A stretch of 64,000 bases of DNA from NCBI GenBank assembly GCA_051414805.1, contig CP166702.1, positions 2,356,001-2,420,000 of the forward strand, given 5' to 3'. Below, one piece after another: positions 17,943 through 25,422 of this stretch (its first letter is position 1; each line of letters begins with the position of its first letter). The stretch comes from Xenophilus sp003671765. GTDB taxonomy: Bacteria > Pseudomonadota > Gammaproteobacteria > Burkholderiales > Burkholderiaceae_C. Below the pieces are notes generated by a model. It did no database searches. It had not been told where the DNA came from and saw only the letters and a list, made by a program, of their open reading frames with translations. A program made the position numbers and the translations under genes.

Positions 17943-18908
17943 ATGCGACGCAGGACATTCACACTGGCGACCCTGGCGGCGGCCACCGCCTTGCCCGGCG
18001 CGGCGGCCTGGAGCGCCGACGCGTACCCCAACAAGCCGCTGAAGCTGATCGTGGGCTTCGCGCCCGGCGGCGGCGCCGACGCGCTCACACGGATCATCGC
18101 GGAGGGGCTGGCCAAGCAGCTCGGCCAGCAGGTGATCGTGGAGAACCGGCCCGGCGCCGACGGTGTGCTGGCGGCGCAGGCCGCCGCGTCGGCCAGGCCC
18201 GACGGCTACACGCTGCTGATGGGCACCAACACCGCGATGGTGGCCGCGCCCACGCTGCGGCCGACGCCGCCCTACGACCCCTTCAAGGCCTTCACGCCGA
18301 TCAGCTCGGCCGGTCAGTTCTCGATGTTCCTGGTCGTGCCTGCAAGCCTGCCGGTGAAGAGCGTGAACGAGCTGCTCGCGCTGGTGGCGGCCAAGCCCGG
18401 CGCGCTGAACTCGGCGTCGAGCAACAGCGCCTCGGAGCTGGCGATGCTGCAGCTGCTGGGCGACCGCAAGGTGGTCAATGCGCGCTACAAGGGCGACATG
18501 CAGGCCATGACCGATCTGCTCGGCGGGCAGATCCAGATGATGTTCACCACCGGCACGCTGGCACCGGGCTACGTCAAGGACGGGCGCATCCGCGCCCTGG
18601 TAACGCTGCAGCCCCAACGCAGCGCGCTGTTGCCCGACGTGCCCACGGGCAGCGAGCTGGAACTGGGCAAGCTCACCATCACGCCGTGGGCCGGTTTCTT
18701 CGGGCCGCCGGGGCTGCCGCAGGCCATCACCGACAGGCTCTCGCAGGAACTGCAGAACACGCTCAAGCGCCCCGAGGTGCGTGCCCAGCTGGTGCAGCAG
18801 GGCTTCGAGGGTTACGGCATGAGCCCCGCGAAGTTCGCGGAGTATTTCCGCACGCAATACGACGCCTTCGGCGCCACCGTGCGCGAGCACAACGTCAAGT
18901 TCGAATAG
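17943..18908 (+). CDS. Bug-family tripartite tricarboxylate receptor protein C
   Basis: This 321-aa periplasmic receptor carries a signal peptide (MRRRTFTLATLAAATALPGAAAWS, with an RRR start suggestive of Tat or Sec). Bug motifs include LKLIVGFAPGGGADALTRIIA, VIVENRPGADGVLAAQA, RPDGYTLLMGTNT and YDPFKAFTPIS. It is less like the tandem pair at 8545-10556 than those are to each other. It is the last gene of the catabolic operon, 16 bp after the porin, with an AGCGGAGG ribosome-binding site. Its stop codon lies inside copy 2 of the interspersed element. Confidence 0.92.
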   Translation: MRRRTFTLATLAAATALPGAAAWSADAYPNKPLKLIVGFAPGGGADALTRIIAEGLAKQLGQQVIVENRPGADGVLAAQAAASARPDGYTLLMGTNTAMVAAPTLRPTPPYDPFKAFTPISSAGQFSMFLVVPASLPVKSVNELLALVAAKPGALNSASSNSASELAMLQLLGDRKVVNARYKGDMQAMTDLLGGQIQMMFTTGTLAPGYVKDGRIRALVTLQPQRSALLPDVPTGSELELGKLTITPWAGFFGPPGLPQAITDRLSQELQNTLKRPEVRAQLVQQGFEGYGMSPAKFAEYFRTQYDAFGATVREHNVKFE

Positions 18909-18958
18909 TGCCTGCACCGCCCGCGGATCAGGCGCGAGCAGCTACGAAATCGATAGCA
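18905..18958. repeat. Interspersed palindromic element, copy 2
   Basis: The segment from the end of the Bug gene (TAGTGCCTGC) to GCTACGAAATCGATAGCA aligns by eye with the reverse complement of 3849-3913: both have AGTGCCTG at one end and TCGATAGCA at the other. It supplies the last bases and the stop codon of the Bug gene. It ends 2 bp before the stop codon of the convergent aldo/keto reductase gene. Confidence 0.65.
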
Positions 18959-18960
18959 GA

Positions 18961-19920
18961 TCAGCCCAGCACGCCGGCAATATGGCGCTGCCAGAACGCC
19001 GCGTCGGGCAGCATGCCGCTGCCGGCGGCGGCGTTGTCCGCCATGTGCTCGGGCCGGCTGGTGCCCGGAATCGCGCAGGTCACGGCCGGGTGGCTCAGCA
19101 CGAACTTAAGCAGCACCTGCGCCCAGCTGCTGCAGCCGATCTCGGCGGCCCAGGGCGGCAGCGGCCGGTCGCGCAGCCGGCGCAGCAGGCCGCCGCCGCC
19201 GAAGGGCTGGTTGACGATCACGGCCACGCCGCGTTCGGCCGCCAGCGGCAGCAGGCGCTGCTCGACGGCACGGTCGTCCAGCGCGTAGTTGATCTGCAGA
19301 AAGTCCAGTGCCTCGGCGCGCAGCACGGCCTCGACCTCGTCGTGCGCACTGGGCGTGTAGTGCGTGATGCCGAGGTAGCGGATGCGCCCCCGGGCCTTCC
19401 AGTCGCGCAGCGTCGAAAGATGCACCTTCCAGTCGACCAGGTTGTGGATCTGCATCAGGTCGATGCGCTGCGTGCGCAGGCGCCGCATCGACTCCTGCAT
19501 CTGCGCGATGCCGGCCTCGCGCCCGCGCGTCCAGACCTTGGTGGCGATGAAGGGCGTCCCATCGCCGGGAGCGGCGGCGAGCAGCGTGCCGGTGTTCTCC
19601 TCGGCGCGCCCGTACATCGGCGAGCTGTCGATCACGCGGCCGCCGGCGGCGAAGAGCGCGGCCAGCACGCCGGGCAGGCGCTGGTAGTCGGCGCTGCCCG
19701 GCGCATGGTCGAAACCGAGCCAGGTGCCGCAGCCGATGACGGGCAGCGCTTCGCCGGAGGAGGGGATGGGGCGCGTGTGCATGGCGCCAGTCTGCGCGCG
19801 AGCGGGCGGCTGTGCACGCGCGGGGATGATGCCCAGGCCGGACGCGCCGGCCAGCGCGGCGGCGGCACCGGCCCCGCGCAGCCATTGCGCACGGGTCAGG
19901 CCGCCGCGCGCGGCGTTCAT
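18961..19920 (-). CDS. Aldo/keto reductase with N-terminal signal-like segment
   Basis: The 319-aa protein starts at 19920 in an ATGA overlapping the RND pump stop. The first 33 residues (RAQWLRGAGAAAALAGASGLG, then IIPARAQ) resemble an export signal, which is unusual for an NADPH enzyme. The AKR body has VIGCGTWLGFDHA, VIDSSPMYGRAEENTG (Asp and Tyr of the tetrad), ATKVWTRG (Lys), DLMQIHNLVDW (His), YLGITHYTP and AIPGTSRPEHMADN. Similar AKRs in proteobacteria carry Tat-like leaders. Coupling to an efflux pump is odd; the substrate is unknown. Confidence 0.85.
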   Translation of the reverse strand: MNAARGGLTRAQWLRGAGAAAALAGASGLGIIPARAQPPARAQTGAMHTRPIPSSGEALPVIGCGTWLGFDHAPGSADYQRLPGVLAALFAAGGRVIDSSPMYGRAEENTGTLLAAAPGDGTPFIATKVWTRGREAGIAQMQESMRRLRTQRIDLMQIHNLVDWKVHLSTLRDWKARGRIRYLGITHYTPSAHDEVEAVLRAEALDFLQINYALDDRAVEQRLLPLAAERGVAVIVNQPFGGGGLLRRLRDRPLPPWAAEIGCSSWAQVLLKFVLSHPAVTCAIPGTSRPEHMADNAAAGSGMLPDAAFWQRHIAGVLG

Positions 19921-22900
19921 CCCTCGCCCTGCAGACGCGGCGTGCCTTCCGGCGGCGCTGCGTCGACGGCCGCCGGGCGTCGGCCGACGGTGCGCACGAT
20001 GAGGTAGAACAGCGGAACGAAGAAGATCGCCAGGATGGTGCCGGTGACCATGCCGCCGATCACGCCGGTGCCGATGGCGTGCTGGCTGCCCGAGCCGGCG
20101 CCGGTGGCCACGGCCAGCGGGATGACGCCGGCCACGAAGGCCAGCGAGGTCATCAGGATCGGCCGCAGGCGCAGGCGCGCGGCCTCGAGCACCGCGTCCC
20201 ACACCGGCAGGCCGCGGCGCTCGCCGTCGGCCGCGAACTCGACGATCAGGATCGCGTTCTTGGCCGCCAGGCCCATGGTGGTGAGCAGGCCGACCTGGAA
20301 GAAGATGTCGTTGTTCATGCCGCGCAGGTTGGCCGCCACCAGCGCCCCCACGATGCCCAGCGGCACCACCAGCAGCACCGACACCGGGATGCTCCAGCTT
20401 TCGTACAGCGCGGCGAGCGCCAGGAACACCACCAGCAGCGAGATCAGGTACAGCGACAGCGCCTGCCCCGAGGCCAGCTTCTCCTGGTACGACAGCCCCG
20501 TCCACGCCCCGCGCACGCCGCTCTGGGCGTCGCCCTGCAGGTCGGCGACGTACTGCTCCATGCGGGTGAGCGCCGCGCCCGAGCTGACGCCCGGCGCCGC
20601 CTCGCCCTGGATGTTGAAGGAGGGCATGCCGTTGTAGCGGTACAGCGCCGAGGGGCCGTACATCCAGCGCGAGGTGGCGATGGTGGAGAAGGGCGCCATC
20701 GCGCCGCTGCTGGTGCGCAGGCTCCACAGGCCGATGTCCTCCGGGTTCATGCGGTAGGGCGCGTCGGCCTGCAGGTAGACGTTCTTGACCCGGTTGCGGT
20801 CGATGAAGTCGCCGATGTAGATGCTGCCGATGGTCGAGGTGAGCAGGGTGTTGATCTGCGCCTGCCCGATGCCCAGCGCACCGGCCTTGGCGCGGTCGAT
20901 GTCGACCTGCAGCTGCGGCTGGTCTTCCAGGCCCTGGAAACGCACCTGGCGCAGGTCGGGGTCCTTGCGGGCGGTGGCCAGCAGCTTGTCGCGCAACGCC
21001 AGGAACTGGTCGCGCGGCATGCTGGAGATGTTCTGCAGCTGCAGGTCGAAGCCGGCCGAGTTGCCCAGGCCCGACACCGAGGGCGGCACGATCACCACGA
21101 TCAGCCGCGCCACCGGGTCGTTGGCCAGCGCCTGGCGCGCGCGCTCGCGAATCGCGAAGACGCTGTTCTCGGCGCCCTTGCGCTCGCTCCAGTCCTTGAG
21201 CTTGACGAAGGCCTGGCCCTGGTTCTGGCCCGAGCCGGCGTTGCTGAAGCCCGGCGAGGTGAACACGCCCTCGACGTTGGCCGCGTCCTTCTCGCGGAAG
21301 TGCGCGCTGATGCGCTGCGCCACGGCGCGCGTCTGCTCCAGCGTCGCGCCTTCGGGCAGCGTGTAGTTGACGATCAGCGAGCCCTGGTCCTCGTCGGGCA
21401 GGAAGCCGGTGGGCGTCTTCATGAACATCGCCACCATGCCGGCCACGATCAGCACGTAGATGCCCATGAAGAGCGCGCGCCTGGGCAGCCGCTTGCGCAG
21501 GCTGCCCTCGTAACGGTCCACCTGGCGGTCGAAGAAGCGGTTGAACCAGCCGAAGAAGCCGGTGGTCTTCTTCTGGTCGGCCGTGTGCTGCTTGAGCAGC
21601 TGGCCGCACAGCGCGGGCGTGAGGATCAGCGCCACCAGCACCGACAGCACCATGGCCGAGACGATGGTGATCGAGAACTGGCGGTAGATGATGCCGGTGG
21701 CGCCGCCGAAGAAGGCCATCGGCAAGAACACGGCCGACAGCACCACGCCGATGCCGATCAGCGCGCCGGTGATCTCGCCCATCGACTTGCGCGTCGCCTC
21801 CTTGGGCGAGAGGTGCTCCTCGGCCATCAGGCGCTCGACGTTCTCGACCACCACGATGGCGTCGTCCACCAGCAGGCCGATGGCCAGCACCATGCCGAAC
21901 ATGGTCAGCATGTTGATCGAGTAGCCGAACACCGACAGCACGCCGAAGGTGCCCAGCAGCACCACCGGCACCGCGATCGCCGGGATCAGCGTGGCGCGCC
22001 AGTTCTGCAGGAACAGGAACATCACCAGCACCACCAGCACGATGCCCTCGATCAGCGTCTTGACCACGTCGTGGATGGCCTGCTCGACGAAGGGCGTGGT
22101 GTCCACCGGGTAGGCGACGTCGACGCCGGCCGGGAAGGCGCCGCGCAGCTGCTCGACCGTCGCCTTCACGGCCGCGATCGACTGCAGCGCGTTGGCGTCG
22201 GGCGCCAGCCGCACCGCGATGCCCGAGGCCGGGAAGCCGTTGAAGTTGCCGCTGAAGGTGTAGTTGGCCGAGCCCAGTTCGACGCGCGCCACGTCCTTGA
22301 GCAGCACGGTGGAGCCGTCGGGGTTGCTGCGCACCAGGATGGCCTGGAATTCCTCGGCCGTGCGAAGGCGCGACTGTGCGTTGACCACCGCGTTGAGCTG
22401 CTGGCCGGGCGGCGCCGGCTGGTCGCCGATCTGGCCGGCGGCCAGCTGCACGTTCTGCGACTGGATGGCGGTCTGCACATCCGAAGGCGTGAGCGAATAG
22501 CTGCGCAGGCGGAAGGGGTCGAGCCAGATGCGCATCGCGTACTGGCCGCCGATGACCTGCACCTCGCCCACGCCCTCCACGCGGCTGATCGGGTCCTGCA
22601 GGTCGCTCACCAGGTAGTCGGCCACGTCGCCGGGCGACATGCGCCCGCTCTTGTCGTAGAGCGTCACGAACAGGTCGGTGGCCACGCCGGCCTTGCGCAC
22701 CGTGATGCCCTGGTCCTGCACCTGCTGCGGCAGGCGCGGGATGGCCTGCTGCACCCGGTTCTGCACCTGCACCTGGGCGGTGTCGGGGTTGGTGCCGGGC
22801 TGGAAGCTCACCAGGATCTGCACGCGCCCCGAGGAGTCGCTGCGCGCCGTCATGTAGAGGTAGCCGTCCAGGCCGGTGAGCTGCTGCTCGATGACCTGGG

Positions 22901-23087
22901 TGACGCTGTTCTCCAGCGTCTGCGCGTTGGCGCCGGGGTAGTACGAGAAGATGCTCACCGAAGGCGGCGCCACCGTCGGGTAGCGCGTCAGCGGCAGCAG
23001 GTGGATGGCCAGCGCGCCGGCCAGCATGATCGTGATCGCGATGACCCAGGCGAAGATGGGCCGATCGATGAAGTAGCGGGAGATCAT
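19917..23087 (-). CDS. RND multidrug efflux pump, inner-membrane subunit (AcrB/MexF-like)
   Basis: The 1056-aa protein begins MISRYFIDRPIFAWVIAI, the classic HAE1 RND start, and has twelve expected transmembrane helices in two repeats. The proton-relay motif is in GLLVDDAIVVVENVERLM (two Asp, about residues 407-408) with a matching Lys region in the second half. LDGYLYMTARSDSSG and PPGQQLNAVVNAQSRL are typical of the porter domain. It acts with the adaptor encoded upstream and an outer-membrane channel not encoded here. Length is normal. Confidence 0.95.
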   Translation of the reverse strand: MISRYFIDRPIFAWVIAITIMLAGALAIHLLPLTRYPTVAPPSVSIFSYYPGANAQTLENSVTQVIEQQLTGLDGYLYMTARSDSSGRVQILVSFQPGTNPDTAQVQVQNRVQQAIPRLPQQVQDQGITVRKAGVATDLFVTLYDKSGRMSPGDVADYLVSDLQDPISRVEGVGEVQVIGGQYAMRIWLDPFRLRSYSLTPSDVQTAIQSQNVQLAAGQIGDQPAPPGQQLNAVVNAQSRLRTAEEFQAILVRSNPDGSTVLLKDVARVELGSANYTFSGNFNGFPASGIAVRLAPDANALQSIAAVKATVEQLRGAFPAGVDVAYPVDTTPFVEQAIHDVVKTLIEGIVLVVLVMFLFLQNWRATLIPAIAVPVVLLGTFGVLSVFGYSINMLTMFGMVLAIGLLVDDAIVVVENVERLMAEEHLSPKEATRKSMGEITGALIGIGVVLSAVFLPMAFFGGATGIIYRQFSITIVSAMVLSVLVALILTPALCGQLLKQHTADQKKTTGFFGWFNRFFDRQVDRYEGSLRKRLPRRALFMGIYVLIVAGMVAMFMKTPTGFLPDEDQGSLIVNYTLPEGATLEQTRAVAQRISAHFREKDAANVEGVFTSPGFSNAGSGQNQGQAFVKLKDWSERKGAENSVFAIRERARQALANDPVARLIVVIVPPSVSGLGNSAGFDLQLQNISSMPRDQFLALRDKLLATARKDPDLRQVRFQGLEDQPQLQVDIDRAKAGALGIGQAQINTLLTSTIGSIYIGDFIDRNRVKNVYLQADAPYRMNPEDIGLWSLRTSSGAMAPFSTIATSRWMYGPSALYRYNGMPSFNIQGEAAPGVSSGAALTRMEQYVADLQGDAQSGVRGAWTGLSYQEKLASGQALSLYLISLLVVFLALAALYESWSIPVSVLLVVPLGIVGALVAANLRGMNNDIFFQVGLLTTMGLAAKNAILIVEFAADGERRGLPVWDAVLEAARLRLRPILMTSLAFVAGVIPLAVATGAGSGSQHAIGTGVIGGMVTGTILAIFFVPLFYLIVRTVGRRPAAVDAAPPEGTPRLQGEG

Positions 23088-23097
23088 CGGCGCGCGG

Positions 23098-24315
23098 TCA
23101 GGGCTTGGCGGGAGCGCTGCCCGCGGCCGAGGGCGCGGTCGAGGCCGTGGGTGCGATGGCGGTGCCGTTCTGCGGCGCTGCGGCGGCTGCGGGCGGCTCG
23201 TCCACCGGCTTGACCGTCGTGCCCGGCTGCACGTTCTGGCCGCCGGCCATCACCAGCCGGTCGCCGGGCTTGAGTCCCTCGCTCACCAGCCAGTTCTGGC
23301 CCACCGAGCGCGCGACCACCACGTTGCGCAGCTCGAGCTTGTTCTCGGCCGTCACCAGGCGTGCCTGCGGCGTGCCGCGGCGGTCGCGGATGATGGCGGC
23401 CTGCGGCACCAGGATGCCGTCGGGCGTGGCGCCTTCGGTCACCACGGCGCGCACGTACATGCCCGGCAGCAGCAGCCCGTCGGGATTGGGGAAGCGCGCG
23501 CGCAGCGTGACCGAGCCGCTGCTCGGGTCCACCGTCACTTCGGTGAGCTGCACGCGGCCCTCGGCCGGGTAGGGCGTGCCGTCCTCCATCACCAGCGACA
23601 CGCGCTGGGCGTCGTCCTGGCGGTTGATCCTGCCGGCCATCAGCGCCTGGCGCATGCGCACCAGCTCGGCGCTGGACTGCGTGATGTCGACGTAGATCGG
23701 GTCGAGCTGCGAGATGGTCAGAAGCGGCGTGGCCTGCGAGGCGCTCACCAGCGCGCCCGGCGTGACGCTGCTGCGGCTGGTGCGCCCGGAGATGGGCGCC
23801 GTCACCTTGGTGTACTGCAGGTTGATGCGGGCGGTGTTGAGCAGCGCCGTCTGCACCTTCACGGCGGCCTGGGCCTGCTCGTAGGCGGCCTGGGCGTTGT
23901 CGTGCTCCTGCTTGCTCACCGCGTTCTGCGGCAGCAGCGCCTTGTAGCGTTCGGCCAGTGCGCGGGTCGAGCTCACGGTGGCGCGGGCGTTGGCCAGGGC
24001 GCCTTCCTGCTGCTGCACCGCCGCCTGGAAGGGGGCCGGGTCGATCTCGTACAGCACCTGCCCGGCCTTGACGGCGGCGCCCTCGGTGAAGGGGCGGCTG
24101 CGGATGATGCCGCCCACCTGCGGACGCACCTCGGCCACCATGAAGGCGGCGGTGCGGCCCGGCAGTTCGGTACGCAGCGGCACGGTCTGGCTCTGCAGGG
24201 TGCGCACGGTGACTTCGGGCACGGCGGGCGGGGCCGCCTTCGGCTGTTCGCGGCAGGCGCCCAGCAACAGCAGGGCGCACAGGGGCACGAGGCCCAGGAA
24301 TCTGGAGGAACTCAA
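23098..24315 (-). CDS. RND efflux periplasmic adaptor lipoprotein (AcrA/MexE-like)
   Basis: I place the start at the TTG at 24315: GAGAAGG sits 7 nt upstream and translation gives a clean lipoprotein signal, MSSSRFLGLVPLCALLLLGAC, with lipobox LLGAC. The ATG at 24390 would put 25 charged residues in front. The 405-aa protein has the biotinyl-lipoyl segment VRPQVGGIIRSRPFTEGAAVKAGQVLYEIDP, a coiled-coil hairpin (residues about 95-155), YTKVTAPISGRTSRSSVTPG and a beta-barrel domain. The C-terminus is rich in Ala/Pro. It lies 10 bp upstream of the pump gene; no TetR or other local regulator is present. Confidence 0.9.
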   Translation of the reverse strand: MSSSRFLGLVPLCALLLLGACREQPKAAPPAVPEVTVRTLQSQTVPLRTELPGRTAAFMVAEVRPQVGGIIRSRPFTEGAAVKAGQVLYEIDPAPFQAAVQQQEGALANARATVSSTRALAERYKALLPQNAVSKQEHDNAQAAYEQAQAAVKVQTALLNTARINLQYTKVTAPISGRTSRSSVTPGALVSASQATPLLTISQLDPIYVDITQSSAELVRMRQALMAGRINRQDDAQRVSLVMEDGTPYPAEGRVQLTEVTVDPSSGSVTLRARFPNPDGLLLPGMYVRAVVTEGATPDGILVPQAAIIRDRRGTPQARLVTAENKLELRNVVVARSVGQNWLVSEGLKPGDRLVMAGGQNVQPGTTVKPVDEPPAAAAAPQNGTAIAPTASTAPSAAGSAPAKP

Positions 24316-24539
24316 GGGGTCGCCTTCTCGGGAGATCGGAGTCGCGCGGAGCGGGTCACGGGCCGCGGAACGCCCGGGTCGGACGCTCATCACGGCGAGA
24401 TGAGAAGAACCTGACTGCACGCGAAAGTTGCAAGCGTAAGCCGGTTCTGTGAACGGTGTGCAAAGTTTCGTTGCATTTGCGGGGCCTGTGTCGGCTGAAT
24501 GCCCGGGTGGCGCGCTCGGTCTGGGCATCAAAGGTGAAA

Positions 24540-24559
24540 TACTGTATAAAAATACAGCC
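24540..24559 (+). promoter_or_regulatory. LexA (SOS) box upstream of imuA
   Basis: TACTGTATAAAAATACAGCC matches the LexA palindrome CTGT-N8-ACAG exactly (CTGT at 24542-24545, ACAG at 24554-24557), with the AT-rich spacer typical of strong boxes. It ends 11 bp before the imuA ATG, so it overlaps the promoter or 5' end of the transcript. imuA-imuB-dnaE2 operons are known LexA targets. Confidence 0.92.
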
Positions 24560-24570
24560 ATCGATCCATC

Positions 24571-25422
24571 ATGGGCCAGCCTTCCCCCGACCCTTTCTCG
24601 TCCCTTCTGCTGCCGGCAGAGGCGGGGGTGTGGCGCGCCGACGAACTGGGCGCGGCCGACGCCCCGGCCCTGCCCACCGGCCATCCCGCGCTCGATGCGC
24701 AGCTGCCCGGCGGGGGCTGGCCGGTCGGGGCGCTGACCGAGGTGCTGCAGACGGCGCCCGACGCCCATGTCTGGTCCCTGCTGCTGCCTGCGCTGGCCCA
24801 GGCGGTGGCCCGGCATCCGCATGCGCGCGCGCCGGTGGTGCTGGTCGGCGCGCCGCACGAGCCCTTCGGCCCGGCGCTGGCGGCGGCCGGCGTGCCGGTC
24901 GAGGCGCTGTTGTGGGTGCGGGCCGAGGTGGCATCCGCGCGGCTTTGGAGCAGCGAGCAGGCCCTGCGTTGTGCCGACGTGTCTGCCGTGCTGGCCTGGC
25001 TGCCCCAGGCGCGCGTGGGCGAACTGCGCCGGCTGCAGCTCGCGGCGGCGCGGCACGAAGGGTTGCTCTTCGTGTTCCGGCCGGCGTCGGCGGCGCAGGG
25101 CGCCTCGCCCGCGCGCCTGCGGCTGCAGGTCGAGCGCACCGCCGAACCCGGCAGCATGGACGTGCACATCCTCAAGCGCCGCGGTCCGCCGCTGGCCGCA
25201 CCGGTCACCCTGCCGGCACGCAGCGAGCGCATGACCGCCTTGCTGGCGGCGGCCCGGTTGCGCCGCCGCGAGCGGCAGGCCTGGCGTGCACCCGAGCCCG
25301 AGGCGATGGCCGGTGCCACCGTGGTGCGGCTGCACGAGCACCGGGCGTCGCGCCCGGCCGGCAGCGCATCGCCTGCGGCAGGAGTTCCCCATGCACTGGC
25401 TGGCCCTGCAGTGGTTGCCTGA
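24571..25422 (+). CDS. imuA: ImuA, mutasome accessory protein
   Basis: The 283-aa RecA/SulA-like protein shows the ImuA pattern. VWRADELGAADAPALPTGHPALDAQLPGGGWPVGALTEVL is at the N-terminus, then LPALAQAVARHP, LVGAPHEPFGPALAAAGV, LLWVRAEVASARLWSSEQAL and the C-terminal DVHILKRRGPP. It works with ImuB and DnaE2 in SOS-induced translesion synthesis. There is no evident Shine-Dalgarno between the LexA box and the ATG, so translation may start near the 5' end of the mRNA. It overlaps imuB by 32 nt. Confidence 0.92.
   Translation: MGQPSPDPFSSLLLPAEAGVWRADELGAADAPALPTGHPALDAQLPGGGWPVGALTEVLQTAPDAHVWSLLLPALAQAVARHPHARAPVVLVGAPHEPFGPALAAAGVPVEALLWVRAEVASARLWSSEQALRCADVSAVLAWLPQARVGELRRLQLAAARHEGLLFVFRPASAAQGASPARLRLQVERTAEPGSMDVHILKRRGPPLAAPVTLPARSERMTALLAAARLRRRERQAWRAPEPEAMAGATVVRLHEHRASRPAGSASPAAGVPHALAGPAVVA

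Noticed and set aside
14975..18115. Minus-strand open frame of 1046 codons opposite dehydratase and porin
   Set aside because: It spans three clear plus-strand genes and their gaps without interruption by codon bias; it is an antisense artefact.
20079..23213. Plus-strand open frame of 1044 codons opposite the RND pump
   Set aside because: The translation has no domain and is His/Gln/Arg-rich; the RND gene on the minus strand fully explains the region.
24316..24390. RND adaptor starting at the ATG at 24390
   Set aside because: It would place 25 charged residues before a perfect lipoprotein signal; the TTG at 24315 has a well-spaced GAGAAGG.
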